This document shows, one piece after another, positions 1-10,387 of a stretch of DNA of 64,000 bases (position 1 is its first letter; each line of letters starts with the position of its first letter). The DNA lies in contig NZ_JBBCMA010000001.1 of assembly GCF_037152535.1 (NCBI RefSeq), positions 2,108,001 through 2,172,000 of the forward strand. Direction: 5' to 3'. Below the pieces are notes generated by a model that was not told the DNA's origin, searched no databases, and saw only the letters and a program-made list of their open reading frames with translations. A program made the position numbers and the translations under genes. The DNA comes from Leclercia sp. AS011 (GTDB lineage Bacteria; Pseudomonadota; Gammaproteobacteria; Enterobacterales; Enterobacteriaceae).

Positions 1-330
1 AGCATGCTGAACGCGGGCAGCACGGTGCTGACCCTCTCCCTGACCCGCCCGGTGTGGGTGCGCGCTTACGTTAATGAAGCCAGCCTCGGGGAAGCTAAAC
101 CGGGGCGCGAGGTGCTGCTGTACACCGATGGTCGTCCCGACAAGCCCTATCACGGGAAAATCGGCTTCGTCTCCCCGACCGCCGAATTCACGCCAAAAAC
201 CGTCGAAACCCCGGATCTGCGCACCGATCTGGTCTATCGCCTGCGCATTATCGTTAACGATGCCGACGATGCCCTGCGCCAGGGGATGCCGGTAACGGTC
301 AGCTTCGACAATGGGCAAGCCCATGAGTGA
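1..330 (+). CDS. ybhG: YbhG, HlyD-family membrane fusion protein (3' end only)
   Basis: Only the C-terminal part (about 110 residues) is inside the window; the gene starts upstream. The sequence is the last beta-domain of a periplasmic adaptor (membrane fusion protein), with the pattern [12 protein letters not shown] near the start and a closing GMPVTVSF stretch. In E. coli, YbhG is the periplasmic partner of the YbhFSR ABC exporter, implicated in drug and sodium efflux and controlled by the TetR regulator CecR. The TGA overlaps the start of ybhF, as expected for translational coupling in the ybhGFSR operon. Confidence 0.93.
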   Translation, partial: SMLNAGSTVLTLSLTRPVWVRAYVNEASLGEAKPGREVLLYTDGRPDKPYHGKIGFVSPTAEFTPKTVETPDLRTDLVYRLRIIVNDADDALRQGMPVTVSFDNGQAHE

Positions 331-2059
331 TGCGGTGATCCAGCTCTCCGGCCTGGTTAAGCGCTTTGCCGGAATGGACAAACCCGCCGTCGCGCCGCTC
401 GACTGCACCCTGCAAAAGGGCTACGTCACCGGGCTGGTTGGCCCGGACGGCGCGGGTAAAACCACCCTGATGCGGATGCTGGCCGGGCTGCTGAAGCCCG
501 ATGACGGCACGGCCAGCGTGCTGGGGCTGGATCCCATCAACGACGATCGCGCCCTGCACGCCATGCTGGGCTACATGCCGCAGAAGTTCGGCCTGTATGA
601 AGATCTGACGGTGATGGAGAACCTGACCCTGTACGCCGACCTGCGCAGCGTCACCGGCGAGACGCGGCAGAAGACCTTTCAGCGCCTGCTCGACTTTACC
701 TCGCTGGGCCCCTTCACCGACCGGCTGGCGGGCAAGCTCTCCGGCGGCATGAAGCAGAAGCTGGGGCTGGCCTGCACCCTGGTCGGGGAACCGAAGGTGC
801 TGCTGCTCGACGAGCCCGGCGTTGGGGTGGACCCCATCTCCCGCCGCGAGCTATGGCAGATGGTGCATGAGCTGGCGGGGGACGGGATGTTGATCCTCTG
901 GAGCACCTCGTACCTCGACGAAGCGGAGCAGTGCCGGGACGTGCTGCTGATGAACGAAGGGGAGCTGCTCTATCAGGGGGATCCCACTCAGCTGACCCGC
1001 AGCATGACCGGGCGCAGCCTGCTGCTGCACACGCCCCATGAGAACAACCGCCGCCTGCTGCAGCGGGTGCTGAAGCTGCCCCAGGTAAGCGACGGCATGA
1101 TTCAGGGTAAATCGGTGCGGGTGATCCTCAAAAAAGAGGCCAGCATGGATGACCTGCGCCAGAGCGCGGATCTGCCGGATCTGGCTATCGAGGAGACCGC
1201 CCCACGCTTTGAAGATGCTTTTATCGATCTGCTCGGCGGAGCGGAGACCGCCGAATCCCCGCTGGGGGCGATCCTGCATACCGTGGAGGGCACCCCTGGC
1301 GAAACGGTGATCGAAGCCAAATCCCTGACCAAAAAGTTCGGCGATTTTGCCGCCACCGATAATGTGAACTTCGCGGTGAAGCGCGGCGAAATCTTCGGCC
1401 TGCTGGGCCCCAACGGGGCGGGGAAATCCACCACCTTCAAAATGATGTGCGGCCTGCTGGTCCCCACCGCCGGGAAGGCGCTGGTGCTGGATATGGATTT
1501 GAAGGTCAGCTCCGGCAAGGCGCGCCAGCACCTCGGCTACATGGCGCAAAAATTCTCCCTTTACGGCAACCTCACGGTGGAGCAGAACCTGCGCTTCTTC
1601 TCCGGGGTCTACGGCCTGCGCGGGCGGGCGCAGAGTGAGAAGATCGCCCGCATGAGCGAGGCCTTTGGTCTGAGCAACATCGCCAGCCACGCCACCGACG
1701 ACCTGCCGCTCGGGTTTAAGCAGCGGCTGGCGCTGGCCTGCTCCCTGATGCACGAGCCGGATATTCTGTTTCTCGACGAACCGACCTCCGGGGTCGATCC
1801 CCTCACCCGCCGCGAGTTCTGGCTGCATATCAACAGCATGGTGGAGAAAGGGGTCACCGTGATGGTCACCACCCACTTTATGGACGAGGCGGAGTACTGC
1901 GACCGCATCGGGCTGGTCTACCGCGGGAAGTTGATTGCCCACGGCACGCCGGACGATCTCAAAGCTCAGGTGGCGGACGCGCAGCAGCCCGACCCCACCA
2001 TGGAGCAGGCGTTTATTTCGCTGATCAACGACTGGGATAAGGAGCATGGTCATGTCTGA
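323..2059 (+). CDS. ybhF: YbhF, double ATP-binding subunit of the YbhFSR exporter
   Basis: A 578-residue protein with two fused ABC ATPase domains. The first has Walker [10 protein letters not shown] near residue 40, signature LSGGMKQK near 139 and Walker B VLLLDEP. The second has Walker [10 protein letters not shown] near residue 363, a relaxed signature [10 protein letters not shown] near 460 and Walker B ILFLDEP. I use the ATG at 323 (MSDAV) rather than the in-frame ATG four codons upstream, because it gives the usual E. coli length. It overlaps the end of ybhG by 8 bp. It energises the ABC-2 permeases YbhS and YbhR encoded next. Confidence 0.95.
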   Translation: MSDAVIQLSGLVKRFAGMDKPAVAPLDCTLQKGYVTGLVGPDGAGKTTLMRMLAGLLKPDDGTASVLGLDPINDDRALHAMLGYMPQKFGLYEDLTVMENLTLYADLRSVTGETRQKTFQRLLDFTSLGPFTDRLAGKLSGGMKQKLGLACTLVGEPKVLLLDEPGVGVDPISRRELWQMVHELAGDGMLILWSTSYLDEAEQCRDVLLMNEGELLYQGDPTQLTRSMTGRSLLLHTPHENNRRLLQRVLKLPQVSDGMIQGKSVRVILKKEASMDDLRQSADLPDLAIEETAPRFEDAFIDLLGGAETAESPLGAILHTVEGTPGETVIEAKSLTKKFGDFAATDNVNFAVKRGEIFGLLGPNGAGKSTTFKMMCGLLVPTAGKALVLDMDLKVSSGKARQHLGYMAQKFSLYGNLTVEQNLRFFSGVYGLRGRAQSEKIARMSEAFGLSNIASHATDDLPLGFKQRLALACSLMHEPDILFLDEPTSGVDPLTRREFWLHINSMVEKGVTVMVTTHFMDEAEYCDRIGLVYRGKLIAHGTPDDLKAQVADAQQPDPTMEQAFISLINDWDKEHGHV

Positions 2060-3185
2060 TTCTGCCCTCTCCTGGCGTCGGGTGCGCGCCCTGTGTATCA
2101 AAGAGACGCGGCAGATCGTGCGCGACCCGAGCAGCTGGCTGATTGCCGTGGTGATCCCCCTGCTGCTGCTGTTTATCTTTGGCTACGGGATTAACCTCGA
2201 CTCCAGCAAGCTGCGGGTGGGGATCCTGCTGGAGCAGCGCAGCGAAGAGGCGCTCGACTTCACCCATGCCATGACCGGCTCGCCCTATATCGACGCCACC
2301 ATCAGCGACGATCGCCAGCAGCTGATCCAGATGATGCAGGCCGGGCGCATTCGCGGGCTGATTGTCATCCCGGTGGATTTTGCTGAGCGCATGGCGCGGC
2401 CGAACGACACCGCCCCGATCCAGGTGATCACCGACGGCAGCGAGCCCAACACCGCCAACTTTGTGCAGGGCTACAGCGAGGGGATCTGGCAGCTGTGGCA
2501 GATGCAGCGGGCGGAAGATCGCGGTGAAACCTTTGAGCCGCTGATCGACGTTCAGACCCGCTACTGGTTTAACCCGGCGGCCATCAGCCAGCACTTTATT
2601 ATCCCCGGCGCGGTGACCATTATCATGACGGTGATCGGCGCGATCCTCACCTCGCTGGTGATCGCCCGCGAGTGGGAGCGCGGCACCATGGAGGCGCTGC
2701 TCTCCACGGAAGTGACGCGCACCGAGCTGCTACTGTGCAAGCTGATCCCCTACTACTTCCTCGGGATGCTGGCGATGCTGCTCTGCATGCTGGTCTCGGT
2801 CTTTATTCTCGGGGTGCCCTATCGCGGCTCGCTGCTGGTGCTGTTCATTATTACCAGCCTGTTTTTACTCAGCACCCTGGGGATGGGGCTGTTGATCTCC
2901 ACCGTCACCCGCAATCAGTTTAACGCCGCTCAGGTGGCGCTGAATGCCGCCTTTTTACCGTCGATTATGCTGTCCGGGTTTATTTTCCAGATCGACAGTA
3001 TGCCCGCGGTGATCCGCGCGGTGACCTACATCATCCCGGCGCGCTATTTCGTCAGCACCCTGCAAAGCCTGTTCCTGGCGGGCAATATCCCGGTGGTGCT
3101 GATTGTGAACCTGCTGTTTTTGATTGCCTCGGCGGTGATGTTTATCGGGCTGACGTGGATGAAAACCAAACGGCGCCTGGATTAG
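2052..3185 (+). CDS. ybhS: YbhS, ABC-2 type exporter permease
   Basis: A 377-residue inner membrane permease of the ABC-2 family. An N-terminal membrane anchor ([17 protein letters not shown]) is followed by a large periplasmic domain, then five or so hydrophobic segments in the C-terminal half (from [17 protein letters not shown] to the end). The conserved [12 protein letters not shown] motif of this family follows the second membrane segment. Start set at the second ATG (MSDSAL), overlapping the ybhF stop. It should form a heterodimer with YbhR and be powered by YbhF. Confidence 0.95.
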   Translation: MSDSALSWRRVRALCIKETRQIVRDPSSWLIAVVIPLLLLFIFGYGINLDSSKLRVGILLEQRSEEALDFTHAMTGSPYIDATISDDRQQLIQMMQAGRIRGLIVIPVDFAERMARPNDTAPIQVITDGSEPNTANFVQGYSEGIWQLWQMQRAEDRGETFEPLIDVQTRYWFNPAAISQHFIIPGAVTIIMTVIGAILTSLVIAREWERGTMEALLSTEVTRTELLLCKLIPYYFLGMLAMLLCMLVSVFILGVPYRGSLLVLFIITSLFLLSTLGMGLLISTVTRNQFNAAQVALNAAFLPSIMLSGFIFQIDSMPAVIRAVTYIIPARYFVSTLQSLFLAGNIPVVLIVNLLFLIASAVMFIGLTWMKTKRRLD

Positions 3186-3190
3186 GTTGC

Positions 3191-3267
3191 GCCCGGTGGC
3201 GCTGCGCTTACCGGGCCTACGGGACCCGTTGATTTTGTAGGTCGGGTAAGCGAAAGCGCCACCCGAC
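3191..3267. repeat. REP/BIME element
   Basis: Two REP (PU) units in opposite orientation in the ybhS-ybhR gap: 3191-3220 and 3238-3267. Each can fold into an imperfect GC-rich hairpin around a GCCCGGTGGCGCTGCGC-like core. The same unit recurs at 12651-12680 and 21757-21786. Such intergenic elements can stabilise upstream mRNA or bind gyrase/IHF; here one sits inside an operon. Confidence 0.85.
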
Positions 3268-3281
3268 AAGAGGACGACACT

Positions 3282-4388
3282 ATGTTTCACCGTTTATGGA
3301 CATTGATCCGCAAAGAGCTGCAGTCCCTGCTGCGCGAGCCGCAGACCCGGGCGATTCTGATTTTGCCGGTGCTGATCCAGGTGCTGCTGTTCCCCTGGGC
3401 GGCGACGCTTGAGGTGACCAATGCCACCATCGCCGTCTATAACGAGGATAACGGCAAACATTCGGTGGAGCTGACCCAGCGCTTCGCCCGGGCTAAAGCC
3501 TTTACCCACGTGCTGATCCTCAACAGTCCGCAGGAGATCCAGCCGACCATCGACACGCAAAAGGCGCTGCTGCTGGTGCGCTTCCCGGCCGATTTTTCCC
3601 GCAACCTCGACACCCTGCAAACCGCCCCCATGCAGCTGATCCTCGACGGGCGTAACTCCAACAGCGCGCAGATTGCCGCCAACTACCTGCAACAGGTGGT
3701 GAAGAAGTATCAGCAGGAGCTGATGGAGGGCAAACCGAAACCGAACAACAGCGAGCTGGTGGTGCGCAACTGGTACAACCCGAACCTCGACTACAAATGG
3801 TTTGTGGTGCCGTCGCTGATCGCCATGATCACCACTATCGGGGTGATGATTGTCACTTCCCTGTCGGTGGCCCGGGAGCGCGAACAGGGCACGCTGGATC
3901 AGCTGCTGGTTTCCCCACTGGCGACCTGGCAGATCTTCGTCGGTAAAGCGGTCCCGGCGCTGATTGTCGCCACATTCCAGGCCAGCATTGTGCTGGCGAT
4001 TGGCATCTGGGCCTATCACATCCCTTTTGCCGGTTCGCTGGCGCTGTTTTACTTCACGATGGTGATCTACGGATTGTCGCTGGTGGGGTTTGGCCTGTTG
4101 ATCTCGGCGCTCTGCTCAACCCAGCAGCAGGCATTTATCGGGGTGTTTGTCTTTATGATGCCGGCGATTTTGCTCTCGGGCTATGTCTCACCGGTGGAGA
4201 ATATGCCGGTGTGGCTGCAGAACTTAACCTGGGTGAACCCGATTCGGCACTTCACCGATATCACCAAGCAGATCTATCTCAAGGATGCGAGTCTGGATAT
4301 TGTGTGGGGGAGTTTGTGGCCGCTACTGGTGATAGCGGCCGTGACGGGCTCAGTGGCGTACGCGATGTTTAGACGTAATATCGCGTAG
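3282..4388 (+). CDS. ybhR: YbhR, ABC-2 type exporter permease
   Basis: A 368-residue paralogue of YbhS with the same plan. An N-terminal anchor comes first (residues about 20-45), followed by a periplasmic domain and a C-terminal six-helix-type ABC-2 region. The [19 protein letters not shown] motif is typical of this family. It is separated from ybhS by a REP pair of about 95 bp, unlike the tight coupling of the upstream genes. Its 3' end overlaps the convergent ybhQ by 39 bp. It completes the YbhGFSR efflux complex. Confidence 0.95.
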   Translation: MFHRLWTLIRKELQSLLREPQTRAILILPVLIQVLLFPWAATLEVTNATIAVYNEDNGKHSVELTQRFARAKAFTHVLILNSPQEIQPTIDTQKALLLVRFPADFSRNLDTLQTAPMQLILDGRNSNSAQIAANYLQQVVKKYQQELMEGKPKPNNSELVVRNWYNPNLDYKWFVVPSLIAMITTIGVMIVTSLSVAREREQGTLDQLLVSPLATWQIFVGKAVPALIVATFQASIVLAIGIWAYHIPFAGSLALFYFTMVIYGLSLVGFGLLISALCSTQQQAFIGVFVFMMPAILLSGYVSPVENMPVWLQNLTWVNPIRHFTDITKQIYLKDASLDIVWGSLWPLLVIAAVTGSVAYAMFRRNIA

Positions 4389-4760
4389 CTTTTTGTCTTT
4401 GGTTAACAGGGAAACCACCGCAGGCCCTGCAAGGATCGCCAGGCCTGCAACGGCCAGCAAATAGTTGTTTTGCAGTACCCGGGACAACAGCCACAGCACA
4501 ATGACGGCCGCGCCAAAATACCAGGTGGTGGTGAGCTCTTCGAGCACGTCCGCCACTTCACGCCAGCGCTCTTCATGATGACGTTGTAAAAAGAGCATTA
4601 ACAGAACGGTTACGCCGTACACCACGCATAACCCTAAGCCGACCCGCACCAGGGTTCCGCTCATCCAGGCCATCACCAGTACGGCCACTACCAATAAATG
4701 CAACATAATCTGCCAGCAACTCAGGCCGGTCGCGACGCGTATGCGTTGTTGCCACTTCAT
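4350..4760 (-). CDS. ybhQ: YbhQ, small inner membrane protein
   Basis: A 136-residue protein matching E. coli YbhQ in length and sequence ([20 protein letters not shown] at the start). Four hydrophobic segments are visible: two in the N-terminal half and [17 protein letters not shown] plus [20 protein letters not shown] in the second half. It ends with a basic tail. Function is not established. It is convergent with ybhR (overlapping ends) and divergent from ybhP. Confidence 0.93.
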   Translation of the reverse strand: MKWQQRIRVATGLSCWQIMLHLLVVAVLVMAWMSGTLVRVGLGLCVVYGVTVLLMLFLQRHHEERWREVADVLEELTTTWYFGAAVIVLWLLSRVLQNNYLLAVAGLAILAGPAVVSLLTKDKKLRDITSKHRVRH

Positions 4761-4807
4761 GGCACTCTCCTGAAGGATTTTACTCTGCTTGTTCAGACTA
4801 TCGCACT

Positions 4808-4825
4808 TTACGGAAAATTCCGTAA
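4808..4825. promoter_or_regulatory. 8-bp perfect inverted repeat in the ybhQ-ybhP divergent promoter region
   Basis: TTACGGAA-aa-TTCCGTAA lies between the divergent ybhQ and ybhP starts, 68 bp before ybhP. The compact symmetric form suggests a dimeric regulator site, but I cannot name the regulator. Confidence 0.35.
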
Positions 4826-4892
4826 CACAGCACCTTTTTGTGACGACGACTACACTTTATTTTCATCAGGATAGTGACGCGGGAAGGAGTGT

Positions 4893-5654
4893 ATGGCCCA
4901 ACAAACCCGGCATTTTTCGCTTAAAGTGTTAACGATCAACATTCATAAGGGATTCGCGGCCTTTAACCGCCGTTTCATTCTGCCCGAACTGCGCGACGCC
5001 GTACGTACCGTCAGCGCGGATATTGTCTGCCTGCAGGAGGTGATGGGGGCGCACGAAGTGCATCCGCTACACGTGGAGAACTGGCCCGATACCAGCCACT
5101 ACGAATTTCTGGCTGACACCATGTGGAGCGATTATGCCTACGGGCGTAACGCCGTCTATCCCGAAGGGCATCACGGCAACGCGATCCTCTCCCGCTATCC
5201 CATCGAACACTACGAAAATCACGATGTCTCGGTTGGCGAGAGTGAAAAACGTGGCCTGCTCTACTGCCGGGTTGCCGTGCCGGAGCTGGCCATGCCGCTG
5301 CATGTGGCCTCGGTTCACCTGGGCCTGCGCGAGGCACACCGCCAGGCGCAGCTGCAGATGATGGCCGAATGGGTCAACGCCCTGCCCGAAGGGGATCCGG
5401 TGGTCGTGGCCGGCGATTTTAACGACTGGCGTCAGCGCGCCAGCCATCCGCTGAAGGCGGAAGCCGGGCTGGAGGAGGTATTCACCCTTGCGCACGGCAG
5501 GCCTGCGCGCACCTTCCCGGTAAGGTTCCCGATGCTGCGTCTCGATCGTATCTATGTCAAAAATGCCCATGCCAGCAGCCCAACCGCGCTGGCCCTGAGT
5601 AACTGGCGTCATCTCTCCGACCATGCGCCATTAAGTGCGGAGATTCATTTATGA
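4893..5654 (+). CDS. ybhP: YbhP, endonuclease/exonuclease/phosphatase-family protein
   Basis: A 253-residue member of the EEP (DNase I-like) superfamily. Visible motifs in order: TINIHKG near residue 15, CLQEV near 49 (metal-binding Glu), [20 protein letters not shown] near 170, and the C-terminal HLSDHAPL (catalytic His). It has a good ribosome site (GGAAGGAG) seven or so bases upstream. The gene overlaps clsB by 4 bp (ATGA) and forms the ybhP-clsB-ybhN operon. Substrate is unproven; the context suggests a lipid headgroup or phosphodiester. Confidence 0.94.
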   Translation: MAQQTRHFSLKVLTINIHKGFAAFNRRFILPELRDAVRTVSADIVCLQEVMGAHEVHPLHVENWPDTSHYEFLADTMWSDYAYGRNAVYPEGHHGNAILSRYPIEHYENHDVSVGESEKRGLLYCRVAVPELAMPLHVASVHLGLREAHRQAQLQMMAEWVNALPEGDPVVVAGDFNDWRQRASHPLKAEAGLEEVFTLAHGRPARTFPVRFPMLRLDRIYVKNAHASSPTALALSNWRHLSDHAPLSAEIHL

Positions 5655-6892
5655 AATGTTCATGGCAAAGCGGTAACCGAATAAAACTGCTGGAAAATGG
5701 CGATCAATATTATCCGGCGGTATTTGCCGCCATTGAGAAGGCCCAGAGCCGGGTGCTTCTTGAAACCTTCATCTGGTTCGACGACAACGTGGGCCGCCAG
5801 CTGCACGCCGTTATTTTGCGCGCCGCCCAGCGCGGGGTGCATATCGAAGTGCTGCTCGACGGCTACGGTTCTCCCGATCTTGACGACGACTTCGTCGGGG
5901 AGCTCACCGCGGCAGGGGTGGTGTTCCGTTATTACGATCCGCGTCCGCCTCTGCTCGGCATGCGCACCAACGTCTTCCGCCGGATGCACCGCAAAATTGT
6001 GGTCGTGGATGAGCAGGTGGCCTTTGTCGGCGGGATTAACTACTCCGCTGAACATATGTCGGACTATGGTCCGGAAGCCAAACAGGATTATGCCGTCCAG
6101 GTCGAAGGCCCGGTGGTGCAGGACATATTGCAGTTTGTGGTGGAGAACCTGCCCGGCAAAGCCGCGGTGCGTCGCTGGTGGAAGCGGCGTCATCGCGCCG
6201 AAGAGAACAGGACCCCGGGCGAAGCCCAGGCGCTGTTCGTCTGGCGCGATAACGAAGAGCACCGGGACGATATTGAGCGCCACTATCTGAAGATGCTGGC
6301 CAACGCCCGGCGCGAGGTGATTATCGCCAATGCCTACTTCTTCCCCGGCTATCGTCTGCTGCACGCCATGCGCAATGCGGCCCGGCGCGGGGTGCGGGTG
6401 AAGCTCATCGTGCAGGGCGAGCCGGATATGCCGATTGTCACGGTGGGCGCACGCCTGCTGTACAACTATCTGGTGAAAGGTGGCGTGGAGATTTATGAAT
6501 ACCGCCGTCGTCCGCTGCACGGCAAAGTGGCGCTGATGGACGATCACTGGGTGACCGTCGGTTCCAGCAACCTCGATCCTCTCAGCCTGTCGCTGAACCT
6601 GGAGGCCAACCTGATTATTCACGATCGCCAGTTTAACCAGACCCTGCGCGACAATCTCTCCGCCATCATCGCCGAGGATTGCGTGCGGGTGGATGAGTCG
6701 ATGGTGCCGAAACGCACCTGGTGGAACCTGGGCAAAAGCGTGGTGGTGTTCCACTTCCTGCGTCACTTCCCGGCGCTGGTGGGTTGGTTACCGGCCCATA
6801 CGCCCAAGCTGGCGCAGGTGCCGCCCCCGGTTCAGCCCGAGATGGAGACCCAGGATCGGGTTGAAGCAGGCACCACGGGAGTGAAACCCTGA
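5651..6892 (+). CDS. clsB: Cardiolipin synthase B
   Basis: A 413-residue phospholipase D-superfamily enzyme. Two HKD motifs are intact: [16 protein letters not shown] near residue 114 and [18 protein letters not shown] near residue 290. ClsB makes cardiolipin from phosphatidylglycerol and can also use phosphatidylethanolamine/glycerol to form phosphatidylglycerol at the inner membrane. No N-terminal membrane helices are seen, which separates it from ClsA. Start and stop overlap the neighbours (ATGA with ybhP, TGATG with ybhN). Confidence 0.96.
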   Translation: MKCSWQSGNRIKLLENGDQYYPAVFAAIEKAQSRVLLETFIWFDDNVGRQLHAVILRAAQRGVHIEVLLDGYGSPDLDDDFVGELTAAGVVFRYYDPRPPLLGMRTNVFRRMHRKIVVVDEQVAFVGGINYSAEHMSDYGPEAKQDYAVQVEGPVVQDILQFVVENLPGKAAVRRWWKRRHRAEENRTPGEAQALFVWRDNEEHRDDIERHYLKMLANARREVIIANAYFFPGYRLLHAMRNAARRGVRVKLIVQGEPDMPIVTVGARLLYNYLVKGGVEIYEYRRRPLHGKVALMDDHWVTVGSSNLDPLSLSLNLEANLIIHDRQFNQTLRDNLSAIIAEDCVRVDESMVPKRTWWNLGKSVVVFHFLRHFPALVGWLPAHTPKLAQVPPPVQPEMETQDRVEAGTTGVKP

Positions 6893-7854
6893 TGAGCAAA
6901 AAACATTCGCGCTGGCGTCTGGCAAAAAAGATCCTCACCTGGGTATTTTTTATTGCCGTGGCGGTGCTGCTGGTGGTGTACGCCAAAAAGGTCGACTGGA
7001 CTGAAGTCTGGAAGGTCATCCGCGACTATGACCGCACGTCACTGATGCTGGCGATCGCGCTGGTGGTGCTGAGCTACCTGCTGTATGGCTGTTACGACCT
7101 GCTCGGACGGGTCTACTGCGGGCATAAGCTGGCCAAACGCCAGGTAATGCTGGTGTCGTTTATCTGCTATGCCTTTAACCTGACCCTGAGCACCTGGGTC
7201 GGGGGCATTGGGATGCGCTACCGGCTTTACTCCCGTCTGGGGCTGCCCAGCAGCACCATCACCCGCATCTTCTCCCTGAGCATCACCACCAACTGGCTGG
7301 GCTATATCCTGCTGGGTGGGGTGATCTTTACCGCCGGGGTGGTGCAGCTCCCCGACCACTGGTATATCGACCAGACGACGCTGCGCATTCTTGGCGTGGT
7401 ATTGCTGCTGGTGATCGCCGTTTATCTGTGGGCCTGCGCGTTTGCGAAGCGGCGTCATGTGACCATCAAAAAGCAGAAGCTGGTGCTCCCCTCGTGGCGC
7501 TTTGCGCTGGCGCAGATGGGGATTTCAGCCGGTAACTGGATGGCGATGGGGGCGATCATCTGGCTGCTGATCGGCGAGGACGTGAACTACTTCTTCGTGC
7601 TGGGGGTGCTGCTGGTGAGCAGTATTGCCGGGGTGATTGTCCATATTCCGGCCGGGATTGGCGTGCTGGAGGCGGTGTTTATCGCCCTGCTGGCGGGTGA
7701 GCATGTCTCCCACGGGACCATTATCGCCGCCCTGCTGGCTTACCGCATGCTCTATTACTTCCTGCCGCTGGGGCTGGCAACGGTCTGTTATCTGGTGCTG
7801 GAGAGCCGGGCGAAAAAGCTAAGAGCCAAAAACGAGCAGCAGATGGCGAAGTGA
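6892..7854 (+). CDS. ybhN: YbhN, UPF0104 / LPG-synthase-like membrane protein
   Basis: A 320-residue polytopic inner membrane protein (about eight hydrophobic segments). It is related to the flippase-like domain of lysylphosphatidylglycerol synthase/MprF. The conserved GGIGMRYRLY motif near residue 103 and the IPAGIGVLEAVF motif near 255 are typical. It sits as the last gene of the ybhP-clsB-ybhN operon, which points to phospholipid transport or remodelling. The C-terminus is basic. Confidence 0.93.
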   Translation: MSKKHSRWRLAKKILTWVFFIAVAVLLVVYAKKVDWTEVWKVIRDYDRTSLMLAIALVVLSYLLYGCYDLLGRVYCGHKLAKRQVMLVSFICYAFNLTLSTWVGGIGMRYRLYSRLGLPSSTITRIFSLSITTNWLGYILLGGVIFTAGVVQLPDHWYIDQTTLRILGVVLLLVIAVYLWACAFAKRRHVTIKKQKLVLPSWRFALAQMGISAGNWMAMGAIIWLLIGEDVNYFFVLGVLLVSSIAGVIVHIPAGIGVLEAVFIALLAGEHVSHGTIIAALLAYRMLYYFLPLGLATVCYLVLESRAKKLRAKNEQQMAK

Positions 7855-7870
7855 TATCCCCACAACCCAA

Positions 7871-7893
7871 CCCTCTCCCCATAGGGGAGAGGG
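7871..7893. terminator. Perfect 10-bp hairpin between convergent ybhN and ybhL
   Basis: CCCTCTCCCC-ata-GGGGAGAGGG. It lies in the 57-bp gap between two convergent genes and has no T tract, so it may be a dispersed intergenic hairpin rather than a classical terminator. A decayed relative (CTTCTCCCACAGGGAGAGG) lies near 12713-12731. Confidence 0.5.
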
Positions 7894-7911
7894 AGAAGTC
7901 GGGCATCATCG

Positions 7912-8616
7912 TTAACGTCGGTTGCCAAAGATGCGCAGCAGCATCAGGAACAGGTTGATGAAGTCCAGATAGAGGGTCAGCGCCCCGAGAATCGAGTATT
8001 TACGCAGGTTTGAACTGTCGCGGACGTCAATCTGCTCCCCGATGTTTTTCAGCTTCTGCGTGTCGTAAGCCGTCAGGCCGACAAACACAATCACCCCGAT
8101 ATAGGTCACCGCCCACGTCAGCGCTTCGCTCTTCAGCCAGAAGTTCACCAGCGACGCCAGCACGATACCAATCAGCGCCATAAACAGCATGTTGCCAAAG
8201 CCGCTCAGGTCGCGTTTGGTGGTGTAGCCGTAAAGACTCATCGCGCCAAACATCCCGCCTGCCACCACGAAGGTGCTGGCAATTGACGAGTAGGTGTAAA
8301 CGATGAAGATGCTGGAGAGCGTCAGGCCGGTGAGCGCCGAATAGAGCATAAACAGCGTGGTCGCCATCCCGGCGCTGAGCTTATGCACCAGCCCGGACAG
8401 GACAAACACCAGCGCCAGCTGGGCGATAATCAGCCCAAAGAAGGTGATCTTGCTGGAGAAGACGAACATCATCACGGCAGGCGTGTTGGCTGAGAACCAG
8501 GCGACAAAGGCGGTAAGCAGCAATCCGCAGGTCATCCAGCCATAGACCTGCGCCATATAGGTTTGCAGGCCGCTGCGGGTCTGCACGATAGAATCGGAAC
8601 GGGGAAATCTGTCCAT
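7912..8616 (-). CDS. ybhL: YbhL, Bax inhibitor-1 family membrane protein
   Basis: A 234-residue, seven-helix inner membrane protein of the BI-1/YccA (TMBIM) family. The start at MDRFPRSDS is preferred over an ATG nine codons upstream because AGGAG sits seven bases before it and the length equals E. coli YbhL. The family signature region TAYDTQKLKNIGEQ lies near residue 185. Relatives conduct calcium or modulate FtsH; the role here is not established. Confidence 0.94.
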   Translation of the reverse strand: MDRFPRSDSIVQTRSGLQTYMAQVYGWMTCGLLLTAFVAWFSANTPAVMMFVFSSKITFFGLIIAQLALVFVLSGLVHKLSAGMATTLFMLYSALTGLTLSSIFIVYTYSSIASTFVVAGGMFGAMSLYGYTTKRDLSGFGNMLFMALIGIVLASLVNFWLKSEALTWAVTYIGVIVFVGLTAYDTQKLKNIGEQIDVRDSSNLRKYSILGALTLYLDFINLFLMLLRIFGNRR

Positions 8617-8674
8617 AACGCACTCCTTTTTAAGTGGACACACTGTTATAGCCTAACACATCCCGGCAATCCGG

Positions 8675-9127
8675 CTACCAGCGGCTGGCGGCTTCCTTGT
8701 CGCTGTCCCGGGACTCCACCCAGCGATCCCCTTCCGGGGTGGCTTCGCGCTTCCAGAACGGGGCGCGGGTTTTCAGATAATCCATAATAAACTCGCCTGC
8801 AGCAAAGGCGCTGCCGCGATGGGCGCTGGTGACGCCCACGAAGACGATCTCTTCCCCGGGCCACATCTCGCCGATGCGGTGGATCACCGTCACCCGGCCC
8901 AGCGGCCAGCGCTCACGGGCCTGGTCGACGATCTCGGCCAGCGCTTTTTCGGTCATGCCCGGATAGTGCTCGAGGGTCAGGGCCTTCACGCTGTCGCCCA
9001 GATTATGGTTGCGCACTTTACCGGTGAAGGTGACCACCGCCCCGTCTTCGTCGCGCTCCGCCAGCCAGCTGTACTCCGTGCCGACGCTGAAACGCGCCTG
9101 ATCGACCACGATTCTGGTATCAGTCAT
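8675..9127 (-). CDS. moaE: Molybdopterin synthase catalytic subunit
   Basis: A 150-residue MoaE. It forms a heterotetramer with MoaD and converts precursor Z (cPMP) to molybdopterin by transferring two sulfurs. The GKVRNHNLGDSV segment and the active-site tail PFWKREATPEGDRWV are conserved. It is the last gene of moaABCDE; only one base separates it from the moaD stop codon. Confidence 0.97.
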   Translation of the reverse strand: MTDTRIVVDQARFSVGTEYSWLAERDEDGAVVTFTGKVRNHNLGDSVKALTLEHYPGMTEKALAEIVDQARERWPLGRVTVIHRIGEMWPGEEIVFVGVTSAHRGSAFAAGEFIMDYLKTRAPFWKREATPEGDRWVESRDSDKEAASRW

Positions 9128-9128
9128 C

Positions 9129-9374
9129 TCAACCTCCGGTCACCGGTGGGAAGAAGGCCACCTCATCACCCGACTTGACCGGATGGGTGAACTCCACCAG
9201 GGTCTGGTTTACCGCCGCCAGCAGTTTTCCCGCGTCCAGCGCCAGCGCCCAGCGGTCGCTCTGCGCCGCCAGATGCGCCCGCAGCGCTTCGACGGTGTCG
9301 AACTCCGTATCCAGCGTCAGGCTGTCGGTATTGACCAGCTCGCGCACCTGCGCAAAAAACAGTACCTTAATCAT
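9129..9374 (-). CDS. moaD: Molybdopterin synthase sulfur-carrier subunit
   Basis: An 81-residue ubiquitin-fold protein ending in the required Gly-Gly (PPVTGG), which is activated by MoeB and thiocarboxylated. The start is MIKVLFFAQ; the open frame extends 12 codons further into moaC, but this ATG gives the family length and an 8-bp overlap with moaC. It donates sulfur to MoaE. Confidence 0.97.
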   Translation of the reverse strand: MIKVLFFAQVRELVNTDSLTLDTEFDTVEALRAHLAAQSDRWALALDAGKLLAAVNQTLVEFTHPVKSGDEVAFFPPVTGG

Positions 9375-9852
9375 GCTCTTCCGCCCTGAAATCACCAGAT
9401 TTACCGCCACTTTTCGCCAGCAGGCGAACCGGGCCGATAACCATATCTTTCTGCACCGCTTTGCACATGTCGTAGATGGTTAAGGCCGCCACGGACGCGG
9501 CGGTCAAGGCCTCCATCTCCACCCCGGTTTTCCCGGTCAGGCGGCATAAGGATTCGATGCGCACCCGGTTATGCTCCGGCTCGGCCCGCAGGTTAACTTC
9601 CACTTTGCTGAGCATCAACGGATGACACAGCGGGATCAGATCCCAGGTGCGTTTCGCTGCCTGGATCCCGGCGATCCGCGCCGTGGCGAAGACATCCCCT
9701 TTGTGGTGACTGCCGTCAATGATCATTCCCATGGTCTCAGGGAGCATGGTGACGAACGCTTCCGCGCGCGCCTCACGCACGGTTTCGGCCTTGGCGGAGA
9801 CGTCCACCATATGGGCTTCGCCCGCGGCGTTAATGTGGGTCAGTTGCGACAT
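9367..9852 (-). CDS. moaC: Cyclic pyranopterin monophosphate synthase
   Basis: A 161-residue MoaC, which works with MoaA to make cPMP from GTP (MoaC converts 3',8-cyclo-GTP). The conserved [14 protein letters not shown] and [20 protein letters not shown] regions are intact. It lies three bases downstream of moaB and overlaps moaD. Confidence 0.97.
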   Translation of the reverse strand: MSQLTHINAAGEAHMVDVSAKAETVREARAEAFVTMLPETMGMIIDGSHHKGDVFATARIAGIQAAKRTWDLIPLCHPLMLSKVEVNLRAEPEHNRVRIESLCRLTGKTGVEMEALTAASVAALTIYDMCKAVQKDMVIGPVRLLAKSGGKSGDFRAEEHD

Positions 9853-9855
9853 AGC

Positions 9856-10368
9856 TTACTTCTTCAGATGAGGATGGAAATTACACGGACGCGTGCGGGC
9901 ATCCAGCTGCGGGGCAATGATGTTTTCCCACGCGGTGCGGCAGGCCCTGGTGGAGCCCGGCATGGCAAAAATCACCGTGTTGTTGGCGATCCCGGCCACG
10001 GCGCGCGACTGCAGGGTGGAGGTGCCGATCTCTTCAAACGACAGCATGCGGAACACCTCTCCGAAGCCTTCGATCTCACGATCGAACAGCGGCAGCAGCG
10101 CTTCCGGGGCCTGATCGCCCGCGGTAAAGCCGGTGCCGCCGGTGATCAGCACCACCTGCACGTTGTCGCTGGCGACCCAGCGCGACACTTCCGCGCGAAT
10201 GGCGTAGCGGTTCTCTTTGACGATGGCCTTGTCGACGATCTGATGTCCCGCCTCGTGGGCTGCATCGCGCAGCCAGTGGCCGGACGTGTCATCCTCTTCG
10301 CCGCGGCGTTCAGAAACGGTAAGGATAGCAATACGCGTCGGGATAAATTCAGCGCTTACCTGACTCAT
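9856..10368 (-). CDS. moaB: Molybdenum cofactor biosynthesis protein B
   Basis: A 170-residue MogA/MoaB-fold protein. The molybdopterin-binding loop ITGGTGFTAGDQAPEA is visible in mid-protein. In E. coli its role in Moco synthesis is dispensable, and it may be an adenylyltransferase relative. It sits between moaA and moaC in the operon. Confidence 0.96.
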   Translation of the reverse strand: MSQVSAEFIPTRIAILTVSERRGEEDDTSGHWLRDAAHEAGHQIVDKAIVKENRYAIRAEVSRWVASDNVQVVLITGGTGFTAGDQAPEALLPLFDREIEGFGEVFRMLSFEEIGTSTLQSRAVAGIANNTVIFAMPGSTRACRTAWENIIAPQLDARTRPCNFHPHLKK

Positions 10369-10387
10369 CTTGTGGTTCCTTTTGCGA

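Noticed and set aside
851..2101. 416-codon open frame on the minus strand opposite ybhF
   Set aside because: It is a shadow of the GC-rich ybhF gene; composition is His/Gln/Arg-rich with no motif, and ybhF itself is certain.
5660..6766. 368-codon open frame opposite clsB
   Set aside because: Antisense shadow; clsB has both HKD motifs and couples to its neighbours.
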